A DNA stretch of 64,000 nt from Pseudomonas agarici (GTDB lineage Bacteria; Pseudomonadota; Gammaproteobacteria; Pseudomonadales; Pseudomonadaceae), in contig NZ_FOAR01000013.1 in NCBI RefSeq assembly GCF_900109755.1, positions 62,001-126,000 of the forward strand, in the 5' to 3' direction. Made by a program: the position numbers and the translations under genes. Below, in pieces: positions 10,534 to 19,400 of the stretch (its first letter is position 1; every line of letters starts with the position of its first letter). Below the pieces are notes generated by a model. The model saw only the letters and a list, made by a program, of their open reading frames with translations. It was not told the DNA's origin and did not search any database.

Positions 10534-10881
10534 ACTATTTCACCTGCATAAATAGAGAGTGTTCTATTCTGCGCAGGGCAATAGGGCTTTAACACACAAC
10601 ACATCCCGATGGACTACAAGCAAACTCCCAAACAAAGGGTGCAAAACTCCTACAGAAATTTACCCGCCACCAACGCAAAAAAATATTTATATAAATCCAT
10701 TGACACCCGCCGTAAATCCCGATTACTTCAAAACCAGATTGAGCCTATCCAGCGCTTTATCGCCACGTCGAGTTTAATGATGTTGTAGGGTTGCGCACTT
10801 TATGAAAAGTGCCGATCAGACGCATGAATTCGCTCGCACGAAATACCTTATATAAAAATTTTCAATACTGAGAAACTGACA
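10534..10881. other. Divergent promoter region of the autotransporter gene and repB
   Basis: 348 bp with several AT-rich islands, notably around 10675-10700 and 10845-10865. No gene is supported. It must contain promoters in both directions, but no consensus pair or operator could be fixed by eye. Confidence 0.5.
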
Positions 10882-12780
10882 ATGTGCATCTCAAAAAGCC
10901 CGATCATCCTTAACCGTAATACCTATAGCCGAACAAAACTGAATTTCTACGACAAGCCGGATGTAACCCTGGCATTGATTGATGGCCTATTACCCATCAC
11001 TGCATTGAATGCGCCCCTGGAAGTTACCTTTCCACTGGCCGACGATGCCGGCCTTCATTATTCCTATCGATTGTTCTGGGAAGATGACCCACTGGGTGAT
11101 GATTGGGTAAACGTGACACAAGATGACTTGGACAACCCGACGCGCCGCTTACGGCTGTACGTCCCCACGGAGTATCTGGTGGAGAAAAAAGATCCGGCCA
11201 ATCCGACGGACAAAAAATACAAGTTGATCTATAAGTTCTTTAATAACGACAACCAGCTCGCTACTCCCTCTTTTGATTATCTGCTGGAAATCGACCAGAC
11301 CAGACCCGGTTTGCCTGACCACGGCCCCATGATTTTCCCGCGCGAAGTAGAAGGTGGCCTGACTTCGGCGGAATTGACGGCACTGGGTGACCAGCTGGAT
11401 GTCCGTATCACCAGTTACAACGTCATGGTGGAGGGCGATACCATCGAGACGTGGTGGGGAAATATCCGGGGCCCGTCTACTACTGTCACTAAAGAGGAGG
11501 AGGAACTGCAGGCCCTCATGCTGCCTTTTACCCGTGCCTTTCTCGAACAGGTCGAAGCACAGATCGGCAGCGGCGAAGCCGAAGTCACTTACTTCGTGAC
11601 TGACCGCGCACTGAACATCTCTCCACGCTCCGAACCCGCCTATGTCAAGCTGCTATTGGAGGATATCCCGGAAGATCTGCGCGCACCGATTGTGCAGCAG
11701 GCCGACGATGGCCTGATCGACTATCAGGACGCGAAAACCGGCGTTACCGTCGGCATTCCCCACTACGACGGGGCGGCGCCCGGTGACAGAATCAGGCTGT
11801 TCTGGGGCGACGGCAACCCACTGCCGGAGCTCGACCTGCGTCCTGGCGACGAAAACAAGGACCCCGTACTGGAACCCGTTCTGCAGTTCGATGTGATCAA
11901 TCTCATTCCGCAGGGACAGGTCAACGTCAAGTATGAGGTCCGTCGCCAAGGCGATCTGAAGGGCACTTCGCTGGTCAAGCCAGTCACTGTGTTTCTTACT
12001 TTGCCGATACCTGAAGAAGACCTGCGCGCCCTGACCCTTCAAGGCACCAGTAGCAATCCCAATGTCGAGGACAATGTCATCGACCCGGATGACTACGAAC
12101 TCGATGCGCGAGCGATTTTCCGCTGGGTGACCGGCCTGCGTGTCGGCGACTTCATCAACCTGACCTGGGGCGAGCAGCAAGTTGCACAGTGGTATGAAAT
12201 CAAGCAGTCCGATTTCGATGCCGGAGTGGATTTCACCATCCCCATCAGCAATCGGGTTATCCAGGATCAAGGCACCGGGCCGGCCATTGCGGTCAGCTAC
12301 ACCGTGACCCGCACCGGCAACCCCAACCCCGCCAACTCGCCGGTCCAGCCGGTTGCGGTACGCTCGCGAACCGAGCAGCCAGGTAGTGACGCCGGATTGC
12401 TAGCGCCACGTTTTACCCGCACGACACCGGGCGGTGTTATTGGCCCGATCGAAAACCCCAATGGCACACCACTGCACGTTGATCCCTACGACAATATCAA
12501 GGAGGGGCATACCGTCTACATGACCTTCGACGGTTATGACAGGGACGACAACCTGATCGCCGGCGCACACCACACCGATCAACGCGAATTCGATCAATGG
12601 GATATTGTCAACGGTTATGACTTCACCATACCCGATGACAAATTACGGGCACTTTGTGTCGGTCGTGCAGAAGCTACTTTCCGGGTTATCCCCAAACCCG
12701 AGCATAACCAGGAACCGGCAACTTCTCTGGTGGGCCATGTACGGGTGGATATGAGCCGTCCTGGCTTTGGTTGCGCATAA
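10882..12780 (+). CDS. RepB, modular beta-repeat protein of unknown function
   Basis: A 632-residue paralogue of RepA and RepC with the same five modules in the same order. Module 1 holds DGLLPITALNAPLEVTFP and YRLFWEDDPLG. Module 2 starts with GGLTSAELTALGDQLDV. Module 3 contains PGDRIRLFWGDG and VKYEVRRQGD. Module 4 contains VGDFINLTWGEQ and SYTVTRTGNPNPANSP. Module 5 contains HVDPYDNIKEGHTVYMTFDGYD and an ATFRV strand. Acidic residues are abundant. There is no signal peptide or membrane segment. The start at 10882 has only a weak ribosome site (GAGAAA), so the true start could be slightly different. It is followed by repC about 140 bp downstream, separated by a strong hairpin. Confidence 0.75.
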   Translation: MCISKSPIILNRNTYSRTKLNFYDKPDVTLALIDGLLPITALNAPLEVTFPLADDAGLHYSYRLFWEDDPLGDDWVNVTQDDLDNPTRRLRLYVPTEYLVEKKDPANPTDKKYKLIYKFFNNDNQLATPSFDYLLEIDQTRPGLPDHGPMIFPREVEGGLTSAELTALGDQLDVRITSYNVMVEGDTIETWWGNIRGPSTTVTKEEEELQALMLPFTRAFLEQVEAQIGSGEAEVTYFVTDRALNISPRSEPAYVKLLLEDIPEDLRAPIVQQADDGLIDYQDAKTGVTVGIPHYDGAAPGDRIRLFWGDGNPLPELDLRPGDENKDPVLEPVLQFDVINLIPQGQVNVKYEVRRQGDLKGTSLVKPVTVFLTLPIPEEDLRALTLQGTSSNPNVEDNVIDPDDYELDARAIFRWVTGLRVGDFINLTWGEQQVAQWYEIKQSDFDAGVDFTIPISNRVIQDQGTGPAIAVSYTVTRTGNPNPANSPVQPVAVRSRTEQPGSDAGLLAPRFTRTTPGGVIGPIENPNGTPLHVDPYDNIKEGHTVYMTFDGYDRDDNLIAGAHHTDQREFDQWDIVNGYDFTIPDDKLRALCVGRAEATFRVIPKPEHNQEPATSLVGHVRVDMSRPGFGCA

Positions 12781-12833
12781 CGTGTTTAACGACGGATCAG
12801 TTCGATCCGCCGTGGCAAATACCTGAAGTTTGA

Positions 12834-12861
12834 AATATCGCCGGGAAAACCCGGCGATATT
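12834..12861. repeat. Strong hairpin between repB and repC
   Basis: A 12-bp perfect inverted repeat (AATATCGCCGGG / CCCGGCGATATT) with an AAAA loop. There is no T run on either side, so it is not a classic intrinsic terminator. It may stabilise the repB 3' end or attenuate read-through into repC. A smaller inverted repeat (CGGATC / GATCCG) lies just upstream at 12793-12809. Confidence 0.7.
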
Positions 12862-12923
12862 GAGCAGTTCTTCGCAGCCATTTATTGATTGACTGCAATA
12901 CTATTTCGACAGGATTTAATAAA

Positions 12924-14750
12924 ATGAATGATTCTTTTGAAAAATATCAGACTCAAGCCAACGAACGCCTGCTGCAAAAACCCAGGGTGGAATCAGCACT
13001 TGATAATGGTGAGGGACTCTTACCTATCGATGTCCTGAATGCTCCGGTTCCGGTTACTTTTCCGGTATGGGTCAACCCCAGTACCGCCGAAACCTATCAG
13101 CTACTCTGGAATGATGTGCCTATCGGAACCCCCGTTCCCATTACCGAAGACGATAAACCGGGAGATCTGTTGACACTTGATATTGCGCCGGAGCTGTTGA
13201 AAGAAGGCACTTATCAACTGAAGTATCAAATACGCAACACTCACAATGGCGCAACCACACCTTCTTTTTTCACGCCCATTGAAATCGACACCACCGCCCC
13301 TGGTCACCCCACCACTCTCGCGCCCCTGGACTTCCCCCCAGCCGTCAATGACGGCCTCACTTCGGAAGAACTGACACAACTGGGCGATGTGCTTCCAGGC
13401 ACCATCCACGGTTACAGCGGCTTCGACATCGGCGACCGGATTCGAACTTTCTGGGGCGCCATCGAAGGCCCCGGCGGCCAAGTCGAGGAAGATGACATAG
13501 AGCCCCGCAAAGTCATCATCGAATTTCCCCGTGCCTTTCTCGAATCGCTGGAGGACTTCAACGGTCCGGTGTTTTACCAGGTCACCGATCGGGCCGGCAA
13601 TCCTTCGGATAACTCCACCACCACCCAGGTTCGGCTGTTGCTCAACGAACCGGTTACCGATCTCCCCGCGCCGATCATCGACGGCTATATCGAGCCCATC
13701 GACCACGAACAAGCGCAAGCCGGTATCGAAGTGTGGATTCCCACCTCGGAGCTGGTGGCAGGCGACGACCAACTTCTCTTGCATTGGGGCAGTGTCCCCT
13801 TAGGCCCATTCGACCCCGAGTCCATCGGCCAACCGATTGTCCTGCGCATTGATGTGGATTTCGCGACCGTCGAAGCCGCTGGCGACGGCGCCATCCGCCT
13901 GAGCTATGAGCTCAGCCGTGAGGGTCATGTCATCGGCTACTCGTTACCACTGGATATCGTGGTCAGGGCCAGGCTGCCGGTGCCCGGCCAAATGCAACGA
14001 CCGGTCATTCGCGGCGCCTCGCCCGGCGCCACGGACAACCTGATCGACGAAAATGATTTTGAACGGGATGCGAACGCCATCATCGCCTGGAACCCCGGCT
14101 TTATCGAAGGACAGCTCATCCAACTGTCCTGGGGCGGTCAAGCAATGTTCGAACCGCCTTACCGCATCACCGCAGGCGATGTCAGCGCCGCCCGCGACCT
14201 GAATCGACCGGTTCTGAACAGTCGCTTCCAGCCGGTCGGCACCGGCACCGATATTCGCGTGCAGTACATCGTCACCCAGGCCGGCAATCCAAATACTTCA
14301 AGATCGCCGGAACAGAGCATCATCGTCCGCTCGCGGGATGAACTGCCCGGTGGGCCGACAGGGCCCGACGCCCCGCTGTTCACTGACTTGAACGAACACG
14401 GTGCGATCAACACGATCAACGGTCGGGACGGGGCACCAGTCCACATCGCCCCTTATCTGAATATAAAGCCTGGTGATGTCATCCATTTCCTTTACGAAGG
14501 CTTCGACCAGCTGGTGGGCGGCAATCCGAAAAACCAGTGGCCGCATACCTCCGAACCGCTGACCGAGGAACAGACCCGCAACGGCTACGACCTGCGGGTG
14601 CCAAGAGCGGTGCTGGACAGCAGTTGCTACGGCCACGCCGAGGCTACCTTCAGCGTGGACAGCATCACCGGCACCGGCCGCTCGAAACGCCAGAGCGCCT
14701 ACGTCGACATGCGCGTGGGCAGCCGATGTCCGCCAGCGTTTCGCCAATAA
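12924..14750 (+). CDS. RepC, modular beta-repeat protein of unknown function
   Basis: A 608-residue third member of the RepA/B/C set. The frame extends upstream to 12885, but ATG 12924 has an AGGAT ribosome site at 12911-12915 and is preferred. It has five modules: DGEGLLPIDVLNAPVPVTFP and YQLLWND; NDGLTSEELTQLGD and IGDRIRTFWGAI; AGDDQLLLHWGS; EGQLIQLSWGGQ with QYIVTQAGNPNTSRSP; and HIAPYLNIKPGDVIHFLYEGFD. The module order and linker motifs are the same as in RepA and RepB, so the three arose by duplication of a whole gene. No export signal is visible. It lies 30 bp upstream of repD and is probably co-transcribed with it. Confidence 0.75.
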   Translation: MNDSFEKYQTQANERLLQKPRVESALDNGEGLLPIDVLNAPVPVTFPVWVNPSTAETYQLLWNDVPIGTPVPITEDDKPGDLLTLDIAPELLKEGTYQLKYQIRNTHNGATTPSFFTPIEIDTTAPGHPTTLAPLDFPPAVNDGLTSEELTQLGDVLPGTIHGYSGFDIGDRIRTFWGAIEGPGGQVEEDDIEPRKVIIEFPRAFLESLEDFNGPVFYQVTDRAGNPSDNSTTTQVRLLLNEPVTDLPAPIIDGYIEPIDHEQAQAGIEVWIPTSELVAGDDQLLLHWGSVPLGPFDPESIGQPIVLRIDVDFATVEAAGDGAIRLSYELSREGHVIGYSLPLDIVVRARLPVPGQMQRPVIRGASPGATDNLIDENDFERDANAIIAWNPGFIEGQLIQLSWGGQAMFEPPYRITAGDVSAARDLNRPVLNSRFQPVGTGTDIRVQYIVTQAGNPNTSRSPEQSIIVRSRDELPGGPTGPDAPLFTDLNEHGAINTINGRDGAPVHIAPYLNIKPGDVIHFLYEGFDQLVGGNPKNQWPHTSEPLTEEQTRNGYDLRVPRAVLDSSCYGHAEATFSVDSITGTGRSKRQSAYVDMRVGSRCPPAFRQ

Positions 14751-14780
14751 CCGCCCCCTCATCCTTCTGGAGCTATTATC

Positions 14781-15506
14781 ATGTCTGAGCACATCAACCC
14801 ACGAAACCTCGATCAACCCGTGATCCTCAGCGTCAATCCCGCCGGAATCGGTGCCGTCGACGTAGAGAACCCGGAAAAACCCCTGCCTGTGCTGGTGGGA
14901 CCGCTGAACCTCAAGCCCCGAGATCATATCGACCTGTACTGGGGCGATGCGGCGGAGCCGGTCAGCAGCTACGATCATCCCCAGGACGCGCCACCGATCA
15001 ATGACTTCGTGACCCTAGCGGTGGCTACCCAAGGCATTGAATCGGCCAGAGATCCGCTGCCGGTTCGCTATCGCTTCACACCGTTTCCCGGCAGCGCGCC
15101 GCAAGACTCCGACATCACCCACATCCGGGTAAAACTGCAAAGCCCTGGCGGCATCGATATCGATCCGGCAACACCTTACGAGAACGAAGCCCTGCGCCCG
15201 CCCCAGGTACAACCGCCGGCGGTGATCGTCGATCCACGGGGGGTCAGGGTGATCGTCATGCCTTACCAGCATATGAGCGAAGGCGATCGCATTCGGATCA
15301 ACTGGGCCGAAGAGGCGGTCGATCATCCGCCCCTGACGGCAGCGGAGCTTGACCGGGAGGTGATCATCTCGATTCCGGCGCAAATCGTCGAGGCAGCCGG
15401 CAACTCCAACAATCTGCCGGTGCGCTACGAGATCCATGATGTGGTCGGCAATTGGTCGAAACGCTCACCCGCCAGCCATGTCGTGGTCAGTATCGGCTCA
15501 CACTGA
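14781..15506 (+). CDS. RepD, short protein matching an internal part of RepE
   Basis: A 241-residue protein with a GGAG ribosome site before the start. Over its whole length it aligns by eye with residues about 1346-1570 of RepE. Shared landmarks in order are: (P)LPVLVGPLNLKPRDHIDLYW (VVIAPLNLKPRDRIDLYWG in RepE), RYRFTPFPGSAPQ (RYVLTPFPGGAPE), RVKL, a proline-rich LPQVVPP-like linker, the PYQHMSEGDRIRINW strand, QHPPLTA-like loop, EAAGNSNN and RYEIHDVVGNWSKRS. It therefore consists of two modules of the family. It has no signal peptide. It either split off from a repE-like gene or its modules were built into repE. Confidence 0.75.
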   Translation: MSEHINPRNLDQPVILSVNPAGIGAVDVENPEKPLPVLVGPLNLKPRDHIDLYWGDAAEPVSSYDHPQDAPPINDFVTLAVATQGIESARDPLPVRYRFTPFPGSAPQDSDITHIRVKLQSPGGIDIDPATPYENEALRPPQVQPPAVIVDPRGVRVIVMPYQHMSEGDRIRINWAEEAVDHPPLTAAELDREVIISIPAQIVEAAGNSNNLPVRYEIHDVVGNWSKRSPASHVVVSIGSH

Positions 15507-15547
15507 GCCTAACCCCGCCGGTTGCCATAGGCAGGGCAGCCGGCGTT

Positions 15548-16228
15548 TCAAGCAACATGACGCCCGATAAAATCAGCGACATGCCGCGCCGCCGTGTCCA
15601 GATGCTGTTCATGGCTCAGACCGCTGGCCTTCAGCGGTTTGAGATCGTGATCGGCGGCCTGCAGCCAGCTCAGTTCCAGCCGCGCCGACAGCCTATAGTC
15701 GGCTACCGTCCGCCGATTGCCCAAGGCATCGCGCTCGCCCTGCACGATCAGCGTCGGCGTCACCAGATCGGCCAAGTGCGCCACTCGCGGTTTCTCCGGC
15801 TTGCCAGCGGCGTAGAACGGATACCCCAGGCAGACCAGTCCTTGTGCGCTGAGGTCGTCGGCCAACAGGCTAGCCATGCGTCCGCCCATGGATTTGCCAC
15901 CGATGAACAATGGCCCCCTGACTAACCGCCGTACTTGCTCGTACACCTCGCGCCAACAGTCCAGCAACCTGGCCTGTGGGTTGGGCGGACGCTTGCCGCC
16001 CTCCAGGCGCCGCTGGGCCATGTAGGGAAACTCGAAACGCAGCACGTCAATGCCCAATGCCGCCAGGCGCTCGGCCATGGCGTTCATGAAATCACTGTCC
16101 ATTGGCGCACCGGCACCGTGGGCGAGGATCAGCGTGGCCTGCGGGACGTCTTCCCTGACAGCGTTGTACAGATAGGCGGGATTGCCCGGCCAGGAGATCT
16201 GCGACCGGGTTGCCTGCTGAATCGACAT
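15548..16228 (-). CDS. Alpha/beta hydrolase, Tex30/KANL3-like family
   Basis: A 226-residue cytoplasmic hydrolase of unknown substrate. HGAGAPMDSDFM after the first core strand gives an oxyanion loop, GGKSMGGRMA holds the nucleophile Ser, GERDALG an acidic residue, and ADHDLKPL the catalytic His. The frame runs upstream to 16375, but ATG 16228 has an AGAGG ribosome site 6 nt before it and avoids the non-coding repeat at 16268. It is convergent with repD and divergent from repE. It does not resemble the rep genes and may be the original neighbour of the cco cluster. Confidence 0.8.
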   Translation of the reverse strand: MSIQQATRSQISWPGNPAYLYNAVREDVPQATLILAHGAGAPMDSDFMNAMAERLAALGIDVLRFEFPYMAQRRLEGGKRPPNPQARLLDCWREVYEQVRRLVRGPLFIGGKSMGGRMASLLADDLSAQGLVCLGYPFYAAGKPEKPRVAHLADLVTPTLIVQGERDALGNRRTVADYRLSARLELSWLQAADHDLKPLKASGLSHEQHLDTAARHVADFIGRHVA

Positions 16229-16267
16229 AGAACCTCTCACTTCAACGCCCGCACTGACAGCGGGCTT

Positions 16268-16309
16268 GTGGCGCCGAAATTGACTGACACTAGCCACACA
16301 GGCCACTAG
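16268..16309 (+). repeat. Partial copy of a dispersed inverted-repeat element (right end)
   Basis: 42 bp ending in CAGGCCACTAG. It matches the end of the reverse complement of the element at 23241-23403 with a few changes and one 3-bp gap, and ends like the element at 41243-41386. It lies between the divergent starts of the hydrolase and repE. Confidence 0.75.
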
Positions 16310-16424
16310 ATATGTAATGCATCGCTGCGCCGCTTTTCCTGAAAATGAACGCACCTTAGCTGCCTGCGCAGACATTGCGAGGCCGGCGCTGCCGACACGG
16401 GAAACTTCCCGCGGTCATTTTAAG

Positions 16425-19400
16425 ATGAGTATTGCCATGCCCCAAGATGCCCTCACCGACGCCCAACCACCTACTTCCAACCCCTTGCCAGCCGAGCGCG
16501 CGGTCAGGCCCGGACCAGAGAAAACCCGTCCCTCGCTTAGCCGCGCTTTCGCCAGCGTGGACGAAGCTGTCCAGTATGCCCATGGCCAAGCCGCTGTCAA
16601 AGCTTCCGGGCGACAGTTGTCGTTGATTCTGAAACATGCGCAAAAGGACGAATTCAAGGTCACGGAACCGCAAGACGCGGCACCGTCTCTCTTCGACCCG
16701 ACGGTCGTCTTCGAACATGACGCCCAGGGCGCATTGCAAGTGCCCGAGGACTTTAGCCTCGTCGGTCTCTACGGCCAAGCCGAGACACAACACGAGCTCC
16801 TGCCGCCTCGGGAAAGCGGCCTGTATGAAAATTTCTTCAGTGCCCACGACTTATTCGCCGGACTCCATCACGCGCGTCGTTTACGGCCAGCGATACCCCA
16901 GTCTCTGCCGCTACCAGTGTTTTACGGCACGCCAGACGGCGCGCTGCTGGCCTATCAGGCTAGCGATAGCGACCTGGAGCAGGCGCTGTTGCCCGAAGGG
17001 GCGAATTGGCAGGCCCGGGCCGGGCACTATGATGAGCAACTGGCAAGTGGCGTGTTGCCTCCCAGCCAGTTGGTCCGGACCCTCGCTGCCGCCGGCCAAC
17101 TACGAGTGCTGCAGACCAGCCGCCTGTGGAACCGCCTGGGCGAGGTGAGCGCGATCAAATGGACACCATTCGCCGATGCCGCCCTGCCGCAATTAGGCCC
17201 AAGCTTCCTCTCGGCGGACGACGCCGCGCGCCATGCCCAGCAGATTATCCAGGGCGGTACCGACAAGGAACTCGGCGGACTGATCTTCCAGCGCGAGGAC
17301 GGCAGCTTTGTCGCCACCTTGCCCACCAGCGGCAGCGGCAGCCGATTCGACAGCGAGAGCCTGTATCCCGTCACGGAAACCGGTATTGCCGACTTTCCGC
17401 CAGGGCACCGGCTGCATGCGGTGTACCGCTCCAACATCAGCTTGTCGGCCATCCAGGAACAGGTCGGCAGCGCCTTAGGCAATCCATCGAGGCACAGCGA
17501 GCAGGAGAACCGCCTCAGACTCAAAAGCATCACCCCCGATGAAGTGCTCGCCACTCTCATCCCGCGCCCCCCCCAGGGGATAAAGGCGTTCTATGTGCTG
17601 ATGACCGACTTGAACATCATTAAGTACATGCCTAGCGAGTCCGCCGAGGAAGACGCCCTGATCCCGCGCCTACTCCCTGGAAGTGACCTCGGCGACCTCG
17701 ATCGGCTATTGCCGAGCGATTTCATCAAGGCCCTGGCAAGGGCCGGCGGGCTCTACATCGTCCGTGGCGACAACTATTGGGGCCCGCCGGGCAAAGTGCC
17801 CGAGGATTGGCAGCCCTACCCGTCCAGCCAAGCACCGGCCCGAGCGTTGCTGGCCTTCGGGCCGGTGTTCGACACCGCGGATGCCGCCGCCCTCCACGCC
17901 AATCAACGTATCAATGGCCAATACCGGGAGCGGCGGATCGGCTTCATCATCACCGACATCCACAACCGCTACGTGGCAAGCGAGCCCATCACCGCCAGCG
18001 AACCGTTGTTTACCACCAACCCGCTGCCGCGTATGGAGAATGACGGAACCCTGACGGGGCTACCCGGTTTTCGCCTGGCCGGTCTCTACTACAGCGCCGA
18101 GCTGTATCCGCAAAACCTACCATGCAAGGACGTCTGGATTTACCGGAACTTCTTTCTGCCCGACGAGCTGCTGGCCGCGCTCAAACTGATCGAAGGTTAC
18201 CGCCCGGCCCCGACCGCGTCACATTTACCCTTGTACCTGAGCACCCGCGATGGCGCGCAACTGAAGTACGTCTCTCTGGACACCACGTTCGATCAATCGC
18301 TGCTCGCCGGCTCGACGAATCTTCCCAGCTACGGTGAACGACTGGTCCAGGGCATACTCGACCCGTTGGATTTGGTTCATTCGCTGGCCGAGACCGGTGA
18401 ACTGAGCGTATTGCACCCGAGTGAACTCTGGGGATCGCCCACTCGCCTGACGGGCGAATGGCACGCCTATCAAGAACTGCGACGGCGCACGCTGGGACCG
18501 ATCTTTGCCACGGCGGACGACGCCGCCCGCCATGCCCATGCGCAAATCGCCCGTCGCTACGACAAGGTGTATGGCGGCGTGATCCTCAAGCGCGAGGATG
18601 GCCAATTCGTTGCCACCACACCGCTGGTTTCGCCTACCGAAATTTTCGACCACACGCATGTATTCCCGATCAGCAACGGTTTTCCCCTGGAGGGCCACAG
18701 AATTGCCGGGATCTATAGCTCTCGCCTCGGCATGCTGGATTTTGCCTTACCGCAGAGCGAAGCCCGGCTCTACCTGAACCTGTTTCCGACCTGGGATATC
18801 TACCGGGCAATCAAGGATCGCTCGATTCCATTACACTACTTCTCATGCCAAGACGGCTCGTTGATCCGCTACAACAGCAAACATTCCCCGGATGAAGTCG
18901 ATCTGTTCAACGCGCTACGGCCCCCATCGACGAGCCCGCTGAACCTGATGGAAAATCCGACGGAGCAGCACTTCAAAAGCACCAGGGACGAGGATAAGGG
19001 AGCAGTACTGGCCTTCGCCCGCGACCTGGTAAAAACCGGCGAGCTACGGGTCCTGGTCAACGGTCGCGAGATCTGGACAACCCCTGGCAAGGTGCTGACC
19101 CTGCGCGACACCGCCGCCGGCGTGCAGGTCGACACCGACAACGCCTCCATCGCCACTGCCGTGCCCAGATTCAGCCCGGTGTTCATGACGCCGCTGGACG
19201 CCGTGCGCCACGGGCTCGCACAGATTGGCCAGCGAAGCGGGCGCAGCTTCGGTTTCATTTTCAGGAAAACCGCCAAGGAATATGTCGCCACCGAGGCGGT
19301 CCCCGATACCAGTGCGAACTTCGATCGGGCGCTCATCCTGCCGCCACAGATTGGCGTCCTCGGCCTGATCCCCGGGTATGTCATCGACGGCCTGTATGTC

